NCBI GenBank assembly: GCA_035620375.1
Contig: DASPGX010000013.1
Coordinates: 1 to 27,664 of the forward strand
Length of the DNA: 27,664 bases
Reading direction: 5' to 3'
Origin: DASPGX01 sp035620375
Lineage (GTDB): Bacteria; Patescibacteriota; Minisyncoccia; 2-02-FULL-40-12; GWA2-44-9
Both the position numbers and the translations under genes were made by a program. The number at the start of each line of letters is the position of its first letter. Positions within the stretch are counted from its first letter, which is position 1. This document shows positions 1 through 3,781 of this stretch, piece after piece. The notes below the pieces were generated by a model, which was given only the letters and a program-made list of their open reading frames with translations, ran no database searches and was not told where the DNA came from.

Positions 1-32
1 ACGTACTGCCTCCAATCGTAGGGGTCGGTCAT
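1..32 (-). CDS. Start of an unidentified gene running off the window
   Basis: A minus-strand ATG at position 32 opens a frame that begins MTDPYDWRQY and leaves the window. A TATAAA box at 42-47 lies 9 nt upstream of the ATG, with TTCTTG 17 bp further up. This matches the close -10/ATG layout of rpmG, mltG and dnaB in this window. The gene would be the next one downstream of rpmE on the same strand, with its own promoter. Only ten codons are visible, so I assign no function, and the call rests on promoter position and the open frame. Confidence 0.45.
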   Translation of the reverse strand, partial: MTDPYDWRQY

Positions 33-86
33 GGGGATAAGTTTATAGCCAGAAAGCGAGAAAGCAAGAATGCCGGATTACGGACA

Positions 87-115
87 GCAAAAAAGCCCCA
101 CGGGCTCTCTTGCTT
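87..115 (-). terminator. Rho-independent terminator of rpmE
   Basis: On the minus strand AGCCC-GTG-GGGCT is followed by a T run, 3' of the rpmE stop codon. It is nested inside longer arms: GAAAGCAAGA (60-69) pairs with TCTTGCTTTC (108-117), and GAAAGCGA (52-59) pairs with TCGCTTTC (126-133). The whole rpmE 3' end can therefore fold into one extended stem reaching past its stop codon. Confidence 0.8.
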
Positions 116-120
116 TCCTG

Positions 121-348
121 CTATTTCGCTTTCCGGCTTGCCGACGCGGCTTTCTCCATGCGCTTCTTGAACTTCTCGACGCGTCCGCGCGTGTCCAGGA
201 GCTTCTCCTTGCCCGTGTAGAACGGGTGGCATGCGGCGCAGATGCCGACGGACAACGACTCCCGGGTGGAGCCGACGTTGAACGCGTTGCCGCAGGCGCA
301 GGAAACGCTCGCCTTGGGATGGTATACGGGGTGGATGTCTGCCTTCAT
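121..348 (-). CDS. rpmE: Ribosomal protein bL31 (large subunit)
   Basis: The 75-aa product begins MKADIHPVYH and matches the bL31 N-terminus. Zinc-ribbon-type cysteines are visible as SCACG and then ICAACHPFYTG, so this is the cysteine-containing (C+) form of bL31, which binds Zn in the 50S subunit. It ends in a basic tail, KKRMEKAASASRKAK. I chose the ATG at 348 rather than the longer open frame because bL31 starts here and because a promoter with TATACT at 359-364 lies only 10 nt upstream, inside the longer frame. There is no Shine-Dalgarno, so the mRNA is probably near-leaderless. The gene is divergent from rpsB across 89 nt and has its own terminator. Confidence 0.95.
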   Translation of the reverse strand: MKADIHPVYHPKASVSCACGNAFNVGSTRESLSVGICAACHPFYTGKEKLLDTRGRVEKFKKRMEKAASASRKAK

Positions 349-358
349 GATGAACGCC

Positions 359-388
359 AGTATATCACGGCAGGGGGCCGCCTGTCCA
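359..388 (-). promoter_or_regulatory. Promoter of rpmE
   Basis: On the minus strand TGGACA (plus 383-388), an 18-bp spacer and TATACT (plus 359-364). The -10 ends 10 nt before the rpmE ATG, leaving room for only a few nucleotides of leader. Confidence 0.65.
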
Positions 389-398
389 GCCGCCCACC

Positions 399-427
399 TT
401 GCCATTTTCCCGCTTCTTTGCTATTCT
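399..427 (+). promoter_or_regulatory. Promoter of rpsB-tsf
   Basis: TTGCCA (399-404), a 17-bp spacer and TATTCT (422-427), preceded by TGC as an extended -10. The -10 ends 10 nt before the rpsB ATG and no Shine-Dalgarno lies between, so transcription should start within a few nucleotides of the start codon. Confidence 0.75.
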
Positions 428-437
428 TTGCCGGTCA

Positions 438-1139
438 ATGGAGCAGATAACGGACAACCCCCTCATCCCGTACGACGACATGCTCAAGGCGGGCATGCAT
501 TTCGGCCGTAAGCGCACGGTCTTTTCGCCGCGCATGGATTCCTGCGTTTTCACGGTCCGTGACGGCATTTGCATTATCGACCTGCTCAAGACCCAGGAGC
601 GGCTCGCCGGAGCCATCGGGTTCCTCAAGGGCACCCTGTCCGCGGGCGGCCTCGTGCTGTTCGTCGCGCCGACCAAGCAGTCCCAGGAATCGGTACGCGC
701 CCTCGCGGAAGCGCTCGGCATGCCGTACGTGACGGACCGCTGGATCGGCGGCACCCTGACGAACTTCAAGGCAATCAACGGCCGTGTGAAGCGGCTCATC
801 GAAATGGAGGAGGCGCGTTCTACCGGCGGCTGGGACAAATACACCAAGAAGGAGCGCGTCGTCCTGGAGAAGGAACTGGCGAAAATGCGCACGAATTTTG
901 AAGGTCTCAAGAAGCTCACCCGCATGCCGGACGTCGTATTCGTCGCCTCGCTGCGCGAGGGCGCCATTGCTGTGCACGAGGCGCGCAAGATGGGCGTGAA
1001 GATTGCCGCAATCGGGAACACGGACGCGAATCCCGAGGGAGTTGAGCATGTCATCTGCGCGAACGACCGCTCCAAGAAGTCCGTCGATCTGCTGGTGAAC
1101 GCCATCCGCAAGGAGCTGACCGGCGGTTCCGCGGCTTAG
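438..1139 (+). CDS. rpsB: Ribosomal protein uS2 (small subunit)
   Basis: The 233-aa product has S2 signatures throughout: KAGMHFGRKRTVFSPRM near the N-terminus (family pattern HxGHxxxxWNPxM), GICIIDLLKT, FVAPTKQSQESV, YVTDRWIGGTLTNF and AAIGNTDANPEGVEHVI. Length is usual for S2. It sits on the 30S platform and is needed for S1 and mRNA docking. The open frame extends upstream to 399, but the promoter (-10 at 422-427) falls inside that extension, so the ATG at 438 is the start. It ends 2 nt before tsf, the classical rpsB-tsf pair. Few mRNA-leader nucleotides are possible, so the S2 autoregulatory leader known in other bacteria cannot fit here. Confidence 0.97.
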   Translation: MEQITDNPLIPYDDMLKAGMHFGRKRTVFSPRMDSCVFTVRDGICIIDLLKTQERLAGAIGFLKGTLSAGGLVLFVAPTKQSQESVRALAEALGMPYVTDRWIGGTLTNFKAINGRVKRLIEMEEARSTGGWDKYTKKERVVLEKELAKMRTNFEGLKKLTRMPDVVFVASLREGAIAVHEARKMGVKIAAIGNTDANPEGVEHVICANDRSKKSVDLLVNAIRKELTGGSAA

Positions 1140-1141
1140 TC

Positions 1142-1594
1142 ATGGCGGACATCAATCTCATCAAGGAACTGCGGGAACTCACCGGACTGTCCGTCGCGGA
1201 GATTAAGAAGGCGCTGGACGCCGCCGGCGGCGTTAAAGACAAGGCGCTTGAAGCGTTGAAGGAATTCAGCGGCAAGATGGCCGCCAAGAAGGCGGACCGC
1301 GAGATTAAGGACGGCATCGTGGAGGCGTACGTCCACGGCAACGGAAAGCTGGGCGCGATGGTCGTGCTCGCGTGCGAGACCGATTTTGTCGCCCGCAACG
1401 ACGAGTTCCGCCTGCTGGCGCGCGACCTGGCGATGCACGCCGCCGCGCTGCGTCCGGAAAGCACCGACGAGATGCTGGAGCAGGAATTCGTCAAAGACCC
1501 TTCCGTGAAGGTCGGCGACCTCATCGCGCAGGCCATCGGGAAGCTCGGCGAGAACATCCGTCTGACGGATGTGGCGGTGCTCTCGGTCGGATAA
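1142..1594 (+). CDS. tsf: Elongation factor Ts, short form
   Basis: EF-Ts recycles EF-Tu-GDP to EF-Tu-GTP. The 150-aa product opens with the UBA-like domain, INLIKELRELTGLSVAEIKKAL, and contains the EF-Tu-contacting TDFV motif at T80-V83 within LACETDFVARNDEF. The family norm is about 280-295 aa, with short forms near 200 aa in some lineages. Here the second core subdomain and the coiled-coil insertion are absent, and the C-terminus ends just after LTDVAVLSVG. It starts 2 nt after the rpsB stop with no Shine-Dalgarno, suggesting coupled translation. The frame is intact, so the short form looks natural and not truncated. Confidence 0.95.
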   Translation: MADINLIKELRELTGLSVAEIKKALDAAGGVKDKALEALKEFSGKMAAKKADREIKDGIVEAYVHGNGKLGAMVVLACETDFVARNDEFRLLARDLAMHAAALRPESTDEMLEQEFVKDPSVKVGDLIAQAIGKLGENIRLTDVAVLSVG

Positions 1595-1633
1595 TCGCCT
1601 GAACCGTCAGGGGAGACGGAGGCGTTTCGCTCC

Positions 1634-2305
1634 ATGTTCATCACCATTCCGCTCATACTCATCGCCGTTGCCGTCCTTGCGCTCGTTGTCGTCGTCTGGC
1701 GCAAGTGGGGCTACCTGCGGAAGCTGGAACCGGAATCGCATCCGGTCGGCAGGACGTTTTTCCATGACCTGGCGCCGGAGGCGGCTGCCGGCCTGCGGTC
1801 GTTCCACTGGAAGAATTACTGGCACAACATCCTCACCGCGATTGAGGCGGTACTCGGCCGGGTGCAGGCGTTCTTCAGTTCCATCAACCGGGCGTCCGAG
1901 CGTCTGGCGCATTCGGTGCGCCGCGTGAGCAAGGATGCGGAGAAGGAGCGTCAGGACCGCACGGAACCACCCGCGCCGGCTGCCGCGCAGGAGCCGGCGA
2001 AACCGGCCGTGGATGACCAGGCCGAGCGCGAACGTGCGCTAAAGGAAGAGGAACAGCAACTCATCGTGGCCATCGCGCAGGATGCGCGGAACGTGGTGTT
2101 GTACCGCAGACTCTCGGACGTGTATCTCAAGCTCGGCAACCTCAAGGATGCGGTGGAGTCTTTGAAGGTTGCCGTGAAACTGGAGCCCGACGACGGAAGG
2201 CTCTCCGAGAGGCTCGCATCGCTCAAGGAGCGGCTGGAGAAGCGGCAGGAGCGGGAGAAGGAGGAAGAGCGGAAAGAGCGGGAGGGAGACGGGGCGGGAA
2301 ACTGA
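1634..2305 (+). CDS. Membrane-anchored TPR protein
   Basis: The 223-aa protein has one N-terminal membrane segment (about residues 3-22, FITIPLILIAVAVLALVVVV). A basic and aromatic juxtamembrane region and an Ala/Pro/Glu-rich linker (about 105-135) follow. A TPR hairpin pair lies at about 135-195 (NVVLYRRLSDVYLKLGNLKDAVESLKVAVKLEPDDG), and the C-terminus is highly charged Glu/Arg/Lys (about 195-223), probably coiled coil. The ATG at 1634 follows a purine-rich GGAGACGGAGG at 1611-1621. It is third in the rpsB-tsf transcript. TPRs mediate protein-protein contacts; the partner is unknown and I cannot name a family. The TPR domain probably faces the cytoplasm, given the Arg/Lys after the membrane segment. 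Confidence 0.8.
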   Translation: MFITIPLILIAVAVLALVVVVWRKWGYLRKLEPESHPVGRTFFHDLAPEAAAGLRSFHWKNYWHNILTAIEAVLGRVQAFFSSINRASERLAHSVRRVSKDAEKERQDRTEPPAPAAAQEPAKPAVDDQAERERALKEEEQQLIVAIAQDARNVVLYRRLSDVYLKLGNLKDAVESLKVAVKLEPDDGRLSERLASLKERLEKRQEREKEEERKEREGDGAGN

Positions 2306-2334
2306 TTGATTTCCGCCTGTTTTTAGGGTATACT
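2306..2334 (+). promoter_or_regulatory. Promoter of the tRNA-Thr/Tyr/Thr cluster
   Basis: TTGATT (2306-2311), a 17-bp spacer and TATACT (2329-2334), starting directly at the stop codon of the TPR gene. The first tRNA begins 44 nt after the -10. Confidence 0.75.
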
Positions 2335-2378
2335 GTACCCGCTGTCCGCCGGGTAGCGAGCATGTCCCGGTGATGGAA

Positions 2379-2450
2379 GCCGGGGTAGCTCAGCGGTAGA
2401 GCAACTGTTTTGTAAACAGTAGGTCGTCGGTTCAAATCCGACCCCCGGCT
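2379..2450 (+). tRNA. tRNA-Thr (anticodon TGT)
   Basis: Complete cloverleaf. Acceptor GCCGGGG pairs with CCCCGGC, anticodon stem ACTGT/ACAGT encloses loop TTTGTAA (anticodon TGT), and the T-arm contains GTTCAAAT. The discriminator is T, followed by CA, so the 3' CCA is not encoded. Confidence 0.95.
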
Positions 2451-2598
2451 CACGGACGTTCTTCAACTATTTGCCGTTAGGCGAATGGTTGAAGAGCCTC
2501 TATGATTTAGAGGGAGCACGATTGAGCAGTGAGCGGAGCGAACGTTGCGAATGAGGCTGAGGGAGGCGATGCGTTGCGAGCTTCGCCTCAGAGCACAT
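2451..2598 (+). other. Structured spacer between tRNA-Thr and tRNA-Tyr
   Basis: This 148-nt spacer is unusually long for a tRNA cluster and rich in hairpins. CTTCAAC (from 2461) pairs with GTTGAAG, continued inward by ATTTGCC against GGCGAAT. Next comes CCTCTA-loop-TAGAGG, and near the end GAGGCGA pairs with TCGCCTC. I see no coding potential or promoter. It may be processing structure or a degenerate repeat. Confidence 0.5.
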
Positions 2599-2682
2599 GG
2601 GGGTGTGGCGGAGTGGTCAATCGCACCTGACTGTAAATCAGGCGGCCAATGGCCTGCGCAGGTTCGAATCCTGCCGCCCCCA
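2599..2682 (+). tRNA. tRNA-Tyr (anticodon GTA)
   Basis: Class II tRNA with a long variable arm (about GCGGCC...GGCCTGC). Acceptor GGGGGTG pairs with CGCCCCC including one G-T pair, anticodon stem CTGA/TCAG encloses loop CTGTAAA (anticodon GTA), and the T-arm is GCAGG-TTCGAAT-CCTGC. The discriminator is A and CCA is not encoded. Confidence 0.95.
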
Positions 2683-2687
2683 CAGGC

Positions 2688-2760
2688 GCCGTTGTAGCTC
2701 AGATGGTAGAGCAACTCCATGGTAAGGAGTAGGTCGCCGGTTCGATTCCGGCCAACGGCT
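2688..2760 (+). tRNA. tRNA-Thr (anticodon GGT)
   Basis: Acceptor GCCGTTG pairs with CAACGGC. Anticodon stem ACTCC/GGAGT encloses loop ATGGTAA (anticodon GGT), and the T-arm is GCCGG-TTCGATT-CCGGC. The discriminator is T and CCA is not encoded. It lies 5 nt after tRNA-Tyr, so the two are co-transcribed. With the TGT isoacceptor upstream, this cluster covers two threonine codon sets. Confidence 0.95.
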
Positions 2761-2766
2761 CATGTA

Positions 2767-2795
2767 TTGACTGTTACGCGTAATTGGGTTATACA
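2767..2795 (+). promoter_or_regulatory. Promoter of rpmG
   Basis: TTGACT (2767-2772), a 17-bp spacer and TATACA (2790-2795). The -10 ends 8 nt before the rpmG ATG, so the predicted transcript starts at or next to the A of ATG. Confidence 0.75.
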
Positions 2796-2803
2796 AAACA
2801 ACC

Positions 2804-2968
2804 ATGTCACAGGAAAACCTGATTCGCCTCAAGTGCACCAAGTGCAAGAGCGCGAATTACTACACCAACAAGAATAAGAAGACCGTCGAGCGGAAGATTG
2901 AGCTCAAGAAGTTCTGCAAGAAGTGCAGGAAGAGTACTCCGCACAAAGAAGCCCGATTGACCGGGTAG
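2804..2968 (+). CDS. rpmG: Ribosomal protein bL33 (large subunit)
   Basis: The 54-aa product starts MSQENLIRLKCTKCKSANY and continues with KNKKTVERKIELKKFCKKCRKSTPHKEAR, the bL33 pattern. Two CxxC pairs (CTKC and CKKC) mark the zinc-binding C+ form. It is a small 50S protein near the E site. The ATG is 8 nt after a good -10 box and there is no Shine-Dalgarno, so translation is probably leaderless. The TAG stop (2966-2968) forms the first bases of structured repeat copy A. Its usual neighbours secE-nusG are absent. Confidence 0.95.
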   Translation: MSQENLIRLKCTKCKSANYYTNKNKKTVERKIELKKFCKKCRKSTPHKEARLTG

Positions 2969-3145
2969 CGAACGTCCGCGCAGAAAAACGGCCCCGCCAC
3001 AGAAATGGCGGGGTTCCGTTTTTCTGCCGCATGGGCTTGCCCGATTTCTGCGTTGCTCCTTCCGGTCCTCCCTCACCGTACATCCAGTACGCTTCGGTTC
3101 GGTCCTCGGTCGCGCCTTGAACTCGGACAAGCGCAGGCGTTCGCT
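2967..3145 (+). repeat. Stop-codon-anchored structured element, copy A
   Basis: Layout: outer stem P1 (2969-2981 with 3131-3143; 11 Watson-Crick pairs, one G-T, one mismatch), hairpin P2 (2980-3027, terminator-like), and inner stem P3 GCTTGCCCGA (3035-3044) with TCGGACAAGC (3123-3132). Between the P3 arms lies the conserved core, with GTAC at 3078-3081 and 3087-3090 flanked by two GGTCCTC copies. The optional P4 hairpin is absent. The left arm of P1 starts inside the rpmG stop codon. The fold is inferred by comparison with copies B, C and D. Confidence 0.85.
2980..3027 (+). terminator. Long terminator hairpin after rpmG (P2 of copy A)
   Basis: GCAGAAAAACGG then CCCCGCC pairs with GGCGGGG then CCGTTTTTCTGC, leaving a 2-nt bulge and an 8-nt loop. 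The GC stem is followed by a T-rich arm and preceded by an A-rich arm, so it could act in both directions. A near-identical hairpin follows rplU at 24198-24245. Confidence 0.8.
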
Positions 3146-3166
3146 GAATCAATATGCGCCTCGCTG

Positions 3167-3187
3167 TCGGGCAAACGCGGGGGTTCT
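3167..3187 (+). repeat. Remnant of the right end of the structured element
   Basis: This 21-nt stretch matches the right end of copy D (24385-24405) except for two substitutions: TCGGGCAA, CGCGGG and GTTCT blocks in the same order. No matching left end is found nearby, so it looks like a decayed or partial copy just downstream of copy A. Confidence 0.55.
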
Positions 3188-3198
3188 GGGGCCAATAG

Positions 3199-3228
3199 CA
3201 TCAACGGCTCATTAATAAGCCGTTGATG
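3199..3228 (-). terminator. Hairpin with AACGGCT core
   Basis: CATCAACGGCT pairs with AGCCGTTGATG around an 8-nt AT-rich loop. On the minus strand it follows a copy of the tRNA-Trp 3' end, as the other two hairpins of this region do. The AACGGCT core recurs in hairpins at 12315-12337 and 23666-23695. Confidence 0.5.
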
Positions 3229-3233
3229 ATTGA

Positions 3234-3356
3234 TGCGGGGGATGTAGGAATCGCCCTCATGTCGGAGGCAGCCCGTCGGCCGCCTCCGCATTCGGGGCCT
3301 CGCCTCCGGGCGACACCTGCTGGCGTCGCATCCGTCCGGCGGTTCGATTCCTCCAT
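3234..3356 (-). repeat. tRNA-Trp-end-bounded repeat unit 2
   Basis: At 3234-3253 the plus strand carries 20 nt identical to the 3' end of tRNA-Trp and its flank (plus strand 3584-3603). At 3345-3356 lies a partly matching inverted copy, CGATTCCTCC. Between them, two hairpins can form on the minus strand: GCGAC/GTCGC and GGAGGC/GCCTCC. The unit is about 117 nt between arms and resembles unit 1 in layout. No coding capacity is evident. Confidence 0.6.
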
Positions 3357-3368
3357 TACACCTGATGA

Positions 3369-3406
3369 ATACGAAGGGGACTGCCACACGGCAGCCCCTT
3401 TCGTAT
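3369..3406 (-). terminator. Terminator-like hairpin between repeat units
   Basis: ATACGAAGGGG-A-CTGCC pairs with GGCAG-C-CCCTT-T-CGTAT around an ACAC loop. It abuts the second copy of the tRNA-Trp 3' end and would follow it on the minus strand. Confidence 0.5.
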
Positions 3407-3407
3407 A

Positions 3408-3532
3408 TGCGGGGGATGTAGGAATCCAGTCGAGTCGTGCCTTCGCCGTCGCTTAGGCACGCTCTACCTGCCGGGGCTCGCGGCACCGGTCCGGTGACCG
3501 GTGCATCGCTCCGCCCTTCGATTCCTACATCC
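3408..3532 (-). repeat. tRNA-Trp-end-bounded repeat unit 1
   Basis: At 3408-3426 there are 19 nt identical to the tRNA-Trp 3' end and its flank. GGATGTAGGAATC (3414-3426) is matched by a perfect inverted copy, GATTCCTACATCC, at 3520-3532. Internal minus-strand hairpins are GCACCGGT/ACCGGTGC and CGTGCCT/AGGCACG. The unit is 119 nt between arms, about the size and layout of unit 2. Confidence 0.65.
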
Positions 3533-3544
3533 TACGGCCATGTG

Positions 3545-3582
3545 AAAGCATGAGCCGGCCCAAACGGGCCGGCTCATGCTTC
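3545..3582 (-). terminator. Terminator hairpin of tRNA-Trp
   Basis: AAGCATGAGCCGGCCC pairs perfectly with GGGCCGGCTCATGCTT around AAAC. On the minus strand it starts a few nucleotides after the tRNA-Trp 3' end and is followed by a short TTTC. Confidence 0.7.
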
Positions 3583-3585
3583 ATG

Positions 3586-3656
3586 CGGGGGATGTAGGAA
3601 TCGAACCCACATTGGCGGTTTTGGAGACCGCTGTCCTACCATTGAACGAATCCCCC
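3586..3656 (-). tRNA. tRNA-Trp (anticodon CCA)
   Basis: On the minus strand acceptor GGGGGAT pairs with ATCCCCC, anticodon stem GCGGT/ACCGC encloses CTCCAAA (anticodon CCA), and the T-arm is TGTGG with CTACA around GTTCGATTC. The discriminator is G and CCA is not encoded. A good promoter lies upstream. Its 3' end is repeated at 3408-3426 and 3234-3253. Confidence 0.95.
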
Positions 3657-3667
3657 GAAAACGCCTG

Positions 3668-3696
3668 ATTATAGCACGAAAATTGCCCCGGAACAA
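3668..3696 (-). promoter_or_regulatory. Promoter of tRNA-Trp
   Basis: On the minus strand TTGTTC (plus 3691-3696), a 17-bp spacer ending in TGC, and a consensus TATAAT (plus 3668-3673). The -10 lies 11 nt before the tRNA 5' end. Confidence 0.8.
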
Positions 3697-3712
3697 CGCT
3701 CCGGAAAAGCCC

Positions 3713-3740
3713 TTGCGAACCCCGTTCCGTCTGGTATCGT
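3713..3740 (+). promoter_or_regulatory. Promoter of the 707-aa orphan
   Basis: TTGCGA (3713-3718), a 16-bp spacer and TATCGT (3735-3740). A leader of about 35 nt follows, ending in an AGAGGAGG-type Shine-Dalgarno near 3766-3774. Confidence 0.5.
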
Positions 3741-3781
3741 GTGGCCAACGGTTGTTTTCAAACCGAAGAGGAGGATGCGGA

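Noticed and set aside
2923..3226. Short frames in the rpmG to tRNA-Trp interval
   Set aside because: They run through the terminator and repeat core and have arginine/serine/proline-rich products; structure explains the sequence better than coding.
3234..3603. CRISPR array from the three regularly spaced repeats
   Set aside because: Repeats are the tRNA-Trp 3' end, the spacing of about 175 nt is far too long, intervening sequence contains paired hairpins, and no cas genes are present.
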